Assembly (NCBI GenBank): GCA_037178625.1
Contig: CM074139.1
Span: 806,001-870,000, forward strand
Source of the DNA: Skeletonema tropicum
Taxonomy: Eukaryota; Bacillariophyta; Thalassiosirophyceae; Thalassiosirales; Thalassiosiraceae
Length of the DNA: 64,000 nt
Direction of reading: 5' to 3'
In this document: positions 10,085-19,263 of the stretch, piece after piece
How positions within the stretch are numbered: position 1 is the first letter of the stretch
Layout: every line of letters begins with the position of its first letter
Notes under the pieces: model-generated
Told to the model about the DNA's origin: nothing
The model's database searches: none
Seen by the model: the letters and a program-made list of their open reading frames with translations, nothing else
Program-made: the position numbers and the translations under genes

Positions 10085-11460
10085 ATTTCTGCCTCAAAAC
10101 TCACTTTTTTCTAGTGTTTATGTTACATATGCGCGTGAAAGTCCAGCATAGAAAATTAACACTACTTAGTCTAGAATTGCCGCTCATTCCTACATATTGA
10201 CGGAGATCTCTTCCTTGCTTTGCCTACTTATACAAGGAGAGAATCATAAATGAATTCATCATTAGCCTTAATTTAACACTAGATGATCATCTCATAGATT
10301 CATTTAGCTGAGGCTGTCAATGTGCCCGGAGTGGAGAGGCATCGGATGAGGAGGAAAATGATGCAACTATCATTGCTAACTGATCATCATCCTGTTCATT
10401 AGTGTTGCAAGGACTGCATAGGTTTGGATGCGCAATATGATAACAGCTCTGACCTTGAATGACAGGTTGACCGTTTACTTCTCCAACCTCTTTGTAATAC
10501 GGAGGAACATTGCCTCTCGACAGATCTTTGAGAAATGGGTTCTCATGGAGTAGCTTCTCTCTCGCTGGATTGCCTTGTTGTAACCGTGCCAGTATCTTGC
10601 TGCTGCGATCTTTATCAAAACAAAGATAACGTTTACAGCAGCCACAGCAGAATTTGGTAACTTGTTTCTGTCCACAGAGATCACAAGTCCCTGCTTTGTG
10701 CACGAAGCCATCACCAGGCCTTCATTATTATTTGTTGGTGTCAATCATTTCTTGTTTACCCCAACGCTCTTTAGGTTGATTGTAAGTGTACATCGCCCAA
10801 TAACTCCTCATTAAGGTACCAAAGATAGTACCAGAAAGTCCAAGGATTAGGAGCATGGCGGGCACTTTCCAATAGCCACGATCAGAACAGAACACAATTC
10901 CTGATAGAAGCAGTCTCAACTTCCTCCCAGCAGATATACGTTGATTTTCCGTCCTCGCCTGCAACTTCAATCTTCCGCCAGATAGCATTCAAACTTTCTT
11001 GATCCATATAATCGTCGTAATTGATGTTGCTTGGGGTGGTCCTGTAGATGTTTGGGTGGTTTTCCTAACTCTGCCGCAAAGTTTCAAGTTGCTAGGAACT
11101 TGTAGATGTCGTAATGCTCCATGCTCAATGCCCTACTTAGATAATGTCTGGACTCTGGACCAAACGACTGCCATCTCCGAAAAGGTGCTCAAAAATCCCA
11201 TTGATTGATGGTTTTTGGTATGCCGTTCTCGTCTAACGTCTTGTATACAGCTCATCGTATTCGTCCTTTAAGATTGATGTATACCATAGATTGTCGTAGA
11301 TTGTCGTGCGATAGCAACAGATCATTACTTATCTCTTCTATTACACTTGAGAGAGATAGTGCGCAGTGCGCGCACTACCAATCAGCGGCACTCGGCACTA
11401 TGGGCTTAGATGAGAAGAAATTTCTGCTTCATCGCCGCTAAAACTCACTAGAGTGGGATA
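10085..11460 (-). mobile_element. Deleted, rearranged copy of the piggyBac-like element
   Basis: The right end (to 11460), read inward, is TATCCCACTCTAGTGAG, followed outside by TTAT. The left border is unclear because the expected outer repeat is missing. The inner CTAGTG and GCGCG subterminal block (about 10111-10175) is conserved. The inside keeps three blocks of the transposase, each close to the element at 3830-8655: the zinc-finger tail (10317-10703), a core piece with FCSDRGYWKVPAM (10740-10905), and N-terminal pieces with frameshifts (about 10905-11300). The coding middle and the nuclease are gone. It is likely mobilisable at most in trans. Confidence 0.75.
10317..10703 (-). pseudogene. 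Zinc-finger tail of the deleted piggyBac-like copy
   Basis: It encodes GTCDLCGQKQVTKFC, a CxxC set and SCYHIAHPNLC, paralogous to 4120-4536. The frame upstream hits stops at a deletion junction near 10715-10740, where sequence jumps to the DDE core. The finger itself is open, so a free finger protein is possible but unproven. Confidence 0.6.
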
Positions 11461-11569
11461 TTATTTAGAACATTATAGTCGAGGCTGCCTCAAGTAATAC
11501 GCCGCTAAGTAATACAGAAGTTATACGCCACCTGAAAGTTGAAACAAGTGGGTGGTGAGTATCGTAGCA

Positions 11570-13149
11570 ATGGATCCACAAGGAAGAGTGGGGGGCATGA
11601 GAACTCGAACTCCAGCCGATCTCCATCAAGAAAAAATTGGAAATATCTGTTTGCAGTAATGTTATTGCAGAGTATTGCCATCATTGTGTTTGTCGAGAAA
11701 TTCCAACTTAATGCAATTGAGAAGTTTCAATTGCAGCACGGGCAAGAAGTCGAGACAACGAAACATACTCATAAGCATCATCACCATGATGATACCAATG
11801 ATGAGCTAAAAACCATCGCCAGTGGCGTTGAAGGTCGGTCATTATCGTCACACAACTCATCTGCAGCACCTGCCATGAAAAATATGAAAAGATCAAAAGT
11901 ATACTGGTGTCATTGGCGTCCTCACATGTGGACGCCAAAGAACATATTACGCGATCAGTTCGGGTACAATGAAGAAGTTGACATCAAAGCAGGAGATGAC
12001 TGGGATTTAATCTTTGGCGGTTACCCCCATTGTGGAGACAAAAAATGGGATTGGCATATGGCGACAGGTTTGAACAAGTATTTGGGGGAGAAAGGTTGGG
12101 ATAAGCTCCAGCCACATCAGGTGTGGTTTCCTTGCATGGGGTGTCAAGCATCCTACTGCAGTAAAAGGGATTTGTGTCTCCTCATGAAAGAGATTGATCC
12201 TACATATTGTTATTCGCTCCCTGGTGATCGTGCTCTTCTTGTTGAGAAAATGAGAGAGCAAACAAGTCAACAACAAGTAGTGAAGGAAGCTGAGGTAGTT
12301 GGAACACTATCCAAGATGGAACAATTTTGGGTTCTAAAACAGGACCACCCTGACAAACATCTACATGCTGGAACTGGAGTGCGCTTCATCAAGTCAGAAA
12401 ATGAGCTACCAAGCATACAGGATGAAAGTTCTGGTGAATATCTAGTCCAACCGTTGGTAAATCACAAGATGGGAAGTAGGGAGTATGATCGTCGACGGCA
12501 TGAACTAAAAGCATATGTCTGTGTAACATCGACAACACCTCTCAGGGCCTACATGTACTCAATAGTAGTTGGAAAGTTTGCCAATTCTCAGATAGATTAT
12601 TCCAACCCCCTAGAAAGCTGCACTGTTGATACACATGGAGGTGTAGTTGAGCGAAAGCTAGGTTGTAGCATCAACGAAACCATCTCTGCAAGTCGTTCCT
12701 TTGATGAATTCTCTGAAAATGTTGGCATTACCAAATCTGAGAAACGGATGTTTCTTTCGAGGACGCGTCGGCTTATAGGAAATATATTGCTACATGCCCA
12801 ACCCGCAATTCAGAATCATACAATCAACAAAGGCATCACTAAGAGTGGAGCAACATGCTTTTCATTCTTACGTGTCGACTTTGCAATGACAGATACCATT
12901 GAACCGTACATATTTGAGATTAATGAGTTCCCTTTCGCTAATGCAAAAGGATATCTTGGGCTTGTTCAAAAGAGTGCTTACCAGGAATTGTTCAAAATGA
13001 TTGGGCTAGATCGTCCTCCAATGGTGGCTTCAGAGCGAAGGAAGTATGAGATGGGACACTTAGGGGGCTGGACTCCAGTGGTTGTTGATGATGTGTTACT
13101 AAAACACGACTATGACGCGGAGATTGCAGGAATGGATGGCAATGACTAG
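11570..13149 (+). CDS. Tubulin-tyrosine-ligase-like ATP-grasp protein with type II membrane anchor
   Basis: The main frame is open from 11536 to 13149 but has no ATG before 11659. ATG 11570 reads into this frame if the G run at 11590-11595 had seven G instead of six. That gives MDPQGRVGGHENSNSS, then RKNWKYLF and a hydrophobic anchor. A His-rich stem follows (HKHHHHDD). The catalytic part has TTL-family features: FWVLKQD, HAGTGVRFI, GEYLVQPLVN, RRHELKAYVCV, then FLRVDFAM and PYIFEINEFPFA (metal/ATP site). TTL enzymes ligate amino acids to protein tails in the cytosol. Here the domain would face the lumen, so the substrate is unknown. The deleted piggyBac copy ends about 110 bp upstream and may affect the promoter. 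Confidence 0.65.
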
Positions 13150-13271
13150 GGTGCACAATGTGCTAGAGAAAATAGAGAGTGTAGAAGTGTGGTGACTTTA
13201 TGTAGAGTTTAGACGTGATTTATTGCTCAGGCGGTGTCAGTACATAACCCTGTCTAGCCATCCTGTTAGAA

Positions 13272-13905
13272 TCAGAAATAGGTGTGGTGAGCTTCACTAG
13301 AGCTAGAAGAATGGTAAGACTCATTGTCATAATCAGAAGAATCGTCGTAGATAATGATCTCATCTTCAGAATCAGAGGGAAAATCATCAGGCTCTGGCTC
13401 TGGGAACATCTCGAGAAAATTACGATGAAGATCATAGTATACGATTGAATGTCCATGGGCCATGATTGTCAAAGTGTCGGGAAGCTGTAGGAATGAAATC
13501 ACATTCTGTGTCACAATCTTTACAATGCCACAATCTTTCGCAAGCTGATGTCTAACATAATAATATAACAGAAATTTTAAAGTACTGTTAGACAATCGAT
13601 GCAATACTTATTTGGATCTACAAAAAGAAAAAACATGCACTCTGTACCATAACCTGAAATCAATGATACAATACGTGCTACCAACACAATTCAGCAACAC
13701 GCATCGAATGCAGGTATACAAATGTATCTTTCGGAAACACTGTCTACCGATGCACACTAGCTTCAATTGCGCCAGTTTTCGAGTTGACAAACAATTAGCA
13801 AGATCACCTTAGCAGCATCGGTATGTTGCTGCTTCTCGCTAACATGAACACCTATGACATGCGATTCGGATTCGACAACTGGATGGAGCAGCGCCGCCCT
13901 ATGTT
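13272..13905 (-). CDS. Hypothetical small protein, two visible exons, 5' end unresolved
   Basis: Model: exon about 13905-13808 and last exon 13544-13272, with an intron at 13807-13545 (donor GTGATCT, acceptor ACATCAG, phase 0). The join reads HVIGVHVSEKQQHTDAAK then LAKDCGIVKIVTQN, and ends with an acidic Ser-rich tail (PEPEPDDFPSDSEDE). Upstream of about 13905 a stop blocks the frame, so a first exon or a frameshift lies further up. No family was recognised. The only in-frame ATG in the last exon (13463) would give 64 aa. Confidence 0.35.
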
Positions 13906-14438
13906 GAAATATCTAATCTTTCATCCGCGTTTGCCGTGACACATCACACGTCAATCTCGGCTGCGTTTTAGATGATGTTGCGTTCACCATTATCCACTTC
14001 ATTACTTATGAAGTGAGAGGTCATGAAAGATGAAAGCACCGAAAACTGAAACTGCAAGCATGCAAAAACAAACCGTCTCGATTGTGTCTGTGACGACTGC
14101 TCTTGTGAAAAAGAAGAACATCAGATGGCCAAGTACTATTGCGCAGAGATTCATGAACCAAGGTCCAAATAACTGGTTCTGTGATAGAAGAGGCATGTAA
14201 TATAATGTCAATGATGTCAATGGAAGAGGGCTGAAGTAATGACTAGATACCATGAAGTAAGAGAAGTAGAGAACTAGTGGACCTCGCTAGATACCATGAG
14301 AGTAAGAGATGTATGATGTACTGTTGTAGACTATCAGGAGCTCGAAATGGCGGGATGTACGATTGAAAGTTTAACGGCAAAGCGGCAGCGAAGTCGTTGC
14401 CTCTTTATTACTCTCATAATGTCATCAAATTAACAAAC
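13906..14438. other. Intergenic, promoter side of the RBR gene
   Basis: It holds a direct repeat of CTAGATACCATGA (around 14243 and 14288) and no supportable ORF. The missing first exon of the minus-strand gene at 13272 and the promoter of the plus-strand gene at 14439 should lie here. Confidence 0.4.
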
Positions 14439-16988
14439 ATGGCAGCTTCCGACAACGAATACGATGTGGAGGCAGTTAGAGGGTACAGAAACAATACCGA
14501 CCGCAGTCGCGTTGAGTTCCTCATAAAGTGGGCCGACTTCGGTGAGGAGGACAACTCATGGGTGCCAGATACGGATCTGAGCGAGGAAACGTCAGAGCTG
14601 GCGAGGAAGTATAGAGAAAAGTTTGATAACTTACCTCCGCCTTCCAATGATTATCCACGTCAGGCGAGGCAGCTGCTGGTAAATAACTTTCAGCGAGTCT
14701 CATGCAGGGCAATTGATGTAATCTTCAGGGTGTGCAACTACAACTTCACCCGATCCTTTCACTGCACATCGTGGATAAATCATCAACGCACCAACAACGG
14801 AGACGGTGCAGGCGAATTTGATCTCTTCCCGCGTCATGTAAGAGTTTTCGTCAAGAAAAATCGTAAAAAGACGGATCTAGAAGTCACCGACGCAACGCTT
14901 CTTGATGAACTCAATGATATACCTGCATTGAATGTGAAAGTTGGAACGACAGCCAAGCAAGGCGTTGCCACACCGAAAAAGTTGTTGGAACCACCCATTG
15001 ATCTCACGGCCGACAGCAGCGAAGACGAAGAAGAAAAGGAGGAGGAGACAGAGTGTGGTTGCTGCTTCGGTGACTACCCAATATCTGCATTGAAACAGTG
15101 CGCGGCCGGAGAGAATCATTACGTCTGTCGTGATTGCATTCAGAGCTACGTCTCCGAACAGCTCGACGGCAATGGAAGCACCGAGTTCAAGTGCATCGTA
15201 TCTGCAGAGTGCTCTTGTAAGTACTCTCTCGCATTCCTCGACCAGGTGCTGAGTCCAATGCTCAAGAAACGAGCCAATGAAATGGTGGCTCTGGAAGAGA
15301 TTAAGAAAGCAGGAGGCGGTTGGCAGTGCCCCAAGTGTGCACACATGGGCTTTGTTGATGGAAAACCTACATGGATTCATTGCCCAGAGTGCAATGTGAT
15401 GTATTGTACGAGTTGCAATGCCAATCACACCGGCCTCACCTGTGAGGAGTTCCGACGAAGGCAGACAATCGGAAAAGATCCGAGGCATCTTGCTGCTGAG
15501 GCAATGTCTCGAGCGTGCACACGCTCTTGTCCACACTGTGGTCAGGATTACATGAAGAGTGATGGATGCAACAAAATTAAATGCAAGTGCGGAAAACTCT
15601 CGTGTTATTTATGCGGTGAGAAGATTGCTGACTACTCTCACTTCTGCAATAGAAAGGGATGCGCTTGTGGTAAATGTGAACTCTGGACGAGCAGTGAAGC
15701 GATGAATAGAATCGATCAAGAAAAGCGACAAGAATCTGGCCGAAAAGTTCTACTTGAGCAAGGAATCACAAATGAAGAGGAAATAGCCGCCATCCTTCGT
15801 TCACTTGATGAGGAGGCTGCAGTTCAAAGAGGTGGAGCTGGTAATCAGAATGCAGCTGCTGACGCTGATGTAGCTCTTCAAAATCTGTTTGACGACTTGT
15901 TAGGTCATCCACCATATGCTGGCGGAAATCACGAATTGCGAGCCCAAAACGGTCTGTTCGCTTTCAACCGTCCGCCGCCGCAACAAGGGGCGTTTGGAAG
16001 GGCTGCTCCACCCCAAGGTGCTCCTCAGGCTCATGGAGCTGGAATCCCTCCACAAGGATTTATGGGAGCAGCTCCTAACCGTAGGGATGTACTGCCCAAT
16101 CCTCCTGTTGCCGCTGCTGGGCCAAATCGTCAACAGCTATTTGGATTTCCGCGGGTAAATCCTGCACCTCAGCCTCAGCAGGCGTTTCATTTTGGAGCGG
16201 CTGCACCACCTCAGAGGGGCGCCGCTCAAGTGTTTCATTTTGGAGCGGCTGCACCACCTCAGAGAGGCGCCGCTCAAGTTGCTGCAGCTGGAAATCCTCC
16301 GCAAATGTTGTTTGCCTTTGGAGAAGAAGTTCCTGACCGTAGGCGTAGGGCTGCAGCGCCGGATCCTCCTCCTCAAGCTGCTGCTGCTGCTGCTGCTGCT
16401 AGGCCGAACCATCCGCCGCAATTCGGATTCCCGCAGGTCGATCCTGCACCTCAACAGAGGTTTGCGTTTGGAGTGGCTGCTCCACCTCAGAGAGGCGCCC
16501 CTCAATTTCAAGGTGCTGCAGCTGGAAACGCTCCACAAGGGTTTGACTTTGGAACAGCCCGTAACCGTAGGGCTGGAAATGTCGATCCTCCTGCTGCCGC
16601 TGCTCGACCAAATCGTCAACCGGCTTTTCAATTGCAGCAATTCAACCTTCATGAAGCGCCGGCTGAAGAGGCACACGTACAACACAATGTCAATCGGCTT
16701 GCTGAAAACCTTGGTGCGATGGGATTAGGAGGGCCCGGTAGACGACACGGTGCAGGAGTAGGTAACATTGCACGTGACGAACGTCTCCTCCCTAGGTTTC
16801 TCAGACTTCTCAAATCTGCACATACTCATGCAATGCAGGGTAGAGAAGAAGAAATGAATATTGTCTTGAATCAAGCGAGGGCTCTTGCTGAGACACCAGG
16901 TGCTCGTCTAACTCATGGGATCGATATGCACTATTACGAATCAAATGCTCGCAAGGCCAGACAACGATTGCAAATGAATCGGGGATAA
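14439..16988 (+). CDS. Chromodomain plus RING-IBR-RING (RBR) E3 ubiquitin ligase
   Basis: 849 aa from ATG 14439 (AACATGG context). Residues 5-60 are a chromodomain (EYDVEAVRGYR, FLIKWADFGEEDNSWVP), a fold that reads methyl-lysine. An acidic stretch follows, then RING1 from about 205 (CGCCFGDYPI, HYVCRDCI), IBR from about 290 (GWQCPKCAHMGF, MYCTSCNANH) and RING2 from 364 (CPHCGQDYMKSDGCNKIKC). In RBR ligases the Cys after SDG (C377) would carry the ubiquitin thioester. The RING1/IBR spacing recalls RNF216/TRIAD3. The C-terminal half is Pro/Ala/Gln-rich with FGAAAPPQRGA repeats, then a helical tail. A chromatin-linked ubiquitin ligase is a reasonable inference. The fusion is unusual. Confidence 0.9.
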   Translation: MAASDNEYDVEAVRGYRNNTDRSRVEFLIKWADFGEEDNSWVPDTDLSEETSELARKYREKFDNLPPPSNDYPRQARQLLVNNFQRVSCRAIDVIFRVCNYNFTRSFHCTSWINHQRTNNGDGAGEFDLFPRHVRVFVKKNRKKTDLEVTDATLLDELNDIPALNVKVGTTAKQGVATPKKLLEPPIDLTADSSEDEEEKEEETECGCCFGDYPISALKQCAAGENHYVCRDCIQSYVSEQLDGNGSTEFKCIVSAECSCKYSLAFLDQVLSPMLKKRANEMVALEEIKKAGGGWQCPKCAHMGFVDGKPTWIHCPECNVMYCTSCNANHTGLTCEEFRRRQTIGKDPRHLAAEAMSRACTRSCPHCGQDYMKSDGCNKIKCKCGKLSCYLCGEKIADYSHFCNRKGCACGKCELWTSSEAMNRIDQEKRQESGRKVLLEQGITNEEEIAAILRSLDEEAAVQRGGAGNQNAAADADVALQNLFDDLLGHPPYAGGNHELRAQNGLFAFNRPPPQQGAFGRAAPPQGAPQAHGAGIPPQGFMGAAPNRRDVLPNPPVAAAGPNRQQLFGFPRVNPAPQPQQAFHFGAAAPPQRGAAQVFHFGAAAPPQRGAAQVAAAGNPPQMLFAFGEEVPDRRRRAAAPDPPPQAAAAAAAARPNHPPQFGFPQVDPAPQQRFAFGVAAPPQRGAPQFQGAAAGNAPQGFDFGTARNRRAGNVDPPAAAARPNRQPAFQLQQFNLHEAPAEEAHVQHNVNRLAENLGAMGLGGPGRRHGAGVGNIARDERLLPRFLRLLKSAHTHAMQGREEEMNIVLNQARALAETPGARLTHGIDMHYYESNARKARQRLQMNRG

Positions 16989-17155
16989 GATGTCTTAGGA
17001 ATAAAATGCCAGAATTACTCTCACTAGGGGTAAGGGTAATGTTTGTAATGAAAAATTACTGATTGTAGAAAAAATAGACGATTATTCAACAATTCCTCGC
17101 CTCTAGAATTATCAAAGACAAAAACATTGTCCACGATACAGAAAATATGCATACA

Positions 17156-17746
17156 TCATATGAAACAACAGTCGCAATCAAAAGGACAATCAGCAGTCTG
17201 CCCACTCCCCTCCTTATTCATCAAATGTGCCTTAAACACACGATGTCCATCATCTTTACGTCCAGTATATCCCTCCCCATTAAATATGCCTCCTAGACCA
17301 TCCGATGCCCATTTATCCTTACGCTCTGATTTGGAATTTTTGCCATTTAATTCGTCCAGATCGGATCGAGTGTAGCTCAATTTGCCAAGTTTGATTGCTT
17401 TTGCGTGTAGAGCTTCGGAGGCATGTGTTGCACTTGCCTTTTTCTCACCTACAGCAGATGATGATGATGATGATGAAGCACCACCACTACCGCCACGCAA
17501 TGTCATCTCCTCCGCCTCCTCTTCCAACCGAGCCTGTTTCCGTCTCTTCCTTTCAATCTTGGCCTGTTCTTTCTCCTCTAAGATTTGTTGTTGTAATTCT
17601 TTATCGGATTGTTTCTTTTGTGCAAAGAGGGAATCTATTTCATCGAGACCTCCTCCTCCGGACGTTTTTTTCTTGATGATTGGTTGTTTTATCTTGGCGT
17701 TGGATGAGGATGCCTTTTTTTTGGCTTGTTTTTCTTTTGACTTCAT
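17156..17746 (-). CDS. DUF1764 family protein
   Basis: 196 aa, ATG 17746. It is a Lys-rich start with DEIDSLFAQKK, a charged coiled-coil segment, a Ser run and the diagnostic C-terminus CPFDCDCCF. In DUF1764 the order is DEID-LF, basic helix, then GGT-type CPFDCDCCF, and length and order fit. The function is unknown; the basic composition hints at a nuclear or nucleolar protein. It is convergent with the RBR gene; stops are 168 bp apart. Confidence 0.85.
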   Translation of the reverse strand: MKSKEKQAKKKASSSNAKIKQPIIKKKTSGGGGLDEIDSLFAQKKQSDKELQQQILEEKEQAKIERKRRKQARLEEEAEEMTLRGGSGGASSSSSSSAVGEKKASATHASEALHAKAIKLGKLSYTRSDLDELNGKNSKSERKDKWASDGLGGIFNGEGYTGRKDDGHRVFKAHLMNKEGSGQTADCPFDCDCCFI

Positions 17747-18209
17747 GGTTGACGTGCTGATAAAGGTTGGTATCTGCTCACTCTTTCACTTTCACGCCTT
17801 GCTCTCACGCCAATCTATTACTTGTGCATGGCTTGTGCTTGTGCTTAGATATGTGTTCTTTGAAAAAGAAAAATGAAAAAGTTTTGAAAATCAGTGGCGG
17901 CGGTGATGGCTGAACACGAAAGTTATTACCAGTCCGACTTTTACTTCTACTATCCTCTGTCAATAAGGAGGCAACAACTAACTGTGTCGCTTTACTCTGA
18001 CATGGAAACCTGTCACACGAGTACGTGGTCACGAAAGAGTCAGACTTGCCGCCACACTTTCATCACCACAACATGCACAAAGGAAAGCGTTCGTCGTCAT
18101 CCACTCCAACACCACCATTGCTATTGTACCACTGTTGTCATAATAACACACTGCATCTCCATAACCAACATCTCTGCCAACTAATTTCAACACCAATAAA
18201 TAAACAACA
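17747..18209. promoter_or_regulatory. Divergent promoter region, DUF1764 gene and plastid PH-like gene
   Basis: 463 bp lie between two divergently oriented start codons. It contains no supportable ORF. No defined motif stands out. Confidence 0.4.
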
Positions 18210-18902
18210 ATGAAAGCCACATCAACAATCGTCGCCATCGCCGCCTCAGCCGCAAGCGTAAATGGATTCGCCACACCCTCCTGCAGAACACATGTCTCTA
18301 CACAACCTTCCTCCATGCTCATGGCTGAAAGTGAAACCACTGAATCAGCATTCGTAGCCGACGTACCCGCCCCAACAACCGAAGAAGACAAGACATTCGA
18401 CGCTGTCGAAAAGATGGGCAAGGGTGCCGCCAAGATAAAGAGAGGCAAAAAGAAGGGTGGTGATTCTTCCACTTCTGCATCCACAGCCAAGGCGGCAGCA
18501 ACACTTGCCCCCGAAGAAACCTTCTACGAGGGTCCACCCGCCATTACTGAAACTATCGCACCGACAATCTCCATCCTAACCGTTGTCGGGATAGTTCCCG
18601 CCGCAGCCGCATGGGCCCGTCAGGCATGGGTACGATACAATATCACCAATCGTCGTATCCGTGTCACATCCGGTATTCAGGGTAAGGACATGGCAGAGAT
18701 TGTCTACCCCGATGTTGTGGAATTGCGTACCGTCAAGAGATTGTTTGGCGATGGGGATATGGTCTTCTTTTTGAGGGATGGGGCCAAGTTTGAAATGAGG
18801 AATGTGCCTAATTTTGAGGAAACGATTGAGTTTATTTTGGGACAAGTGGATGAGGATGTTAAGAGTATGTATCGTTCGCAGGGGGATGTTGGTGCCAACT
18901 AA
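18210..18902 (+). CDS. Plastid-targeted membrane protein with bacterial-PH-like domain
   Basis: 230 aa, ATG 18210. The first 19 residues are a signal peptide ending at VNG-FATPS, an ASAFAP-like motif marking import into a complex plastid. A transit-like Lys/Ser region follows. A single hydrophobic segment (about 110-130) precedes VRYNITNRRIRVTSG, typical of bPH_2/DUF304 domains in which Tyr-x-(I/L)-T-(N)-R-R starts the PH fold. FFLRDGAKFEMRNVPN closes it. Plant and algal chloroplasts have similar proteins of unknown function. A thylakoid or envelope location is inferred. Confidence 0.75.
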   Translation: MKATSTIVAIAASAASVNGFATPSCRTHVSTQPSSMLMAESETTESAFVADVPAPTTEEDKTFDAVEKMGKGAAKIKRGKKKGGDSSTSASTAKAAATLAPEETFYEGPPAITETIAPTISILTVVGIVPAAAAWARQAWVRYNITNRRIRVTSGIQGKDMAEIVYPDVVELRTVKRLFGDGDMVFFLRDGAKFEMRNVPNFEETIEFILGQVDEDVKSMYRSQGDVGAN

Positions 18903-19263
18903 GTTGATTGGTTGGTTGTGAGTAAGTGAGAGAGTGAGCTACATAATGATATTGGTTTGAGAATAGCCCGTTAGGGCATGGGCGAGGGGGGTGATGATTG
19001 TCAAGAAAACTCTTTTCAATCGCAAGATTTTTTGTACAAGAATAATAAGAAAATAGAAGAGTCTAAAATCAAATTTGCTAATTAACTATCGACATGCATG
19101 TCTATTGTCTTCTTGTTTTGCATGCATTACATGTATTTTTTCAGATCCAAGACCAGCACATCGATTTCTTTGTGCATGATGCCCCAAAATTGGAATGGTG
19201 TCAGACTTATTCACCTACAGTAGAAACAGACTCATACTCTCAAAAACAATCCATTCATTGAAG
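18903..19263. other. 3' intergenic between convergent genes
   Basis: AT-rich; it would hold both 3' UTRs. There is no ORF or repeat of note. Confidence 0.4.

Noticed and set aside
14877..15536. 219-codon minus-strand open frame
   Set aside because: It is the antisense shadow of the RBR ligase coding region, whose Cys pattern is unambiguous.
16137..16728. Long open frames on both strands over the Pro/Ala repeats
   Set aside because: Shadows of the repetitive C-terminal half of the RBR gene.
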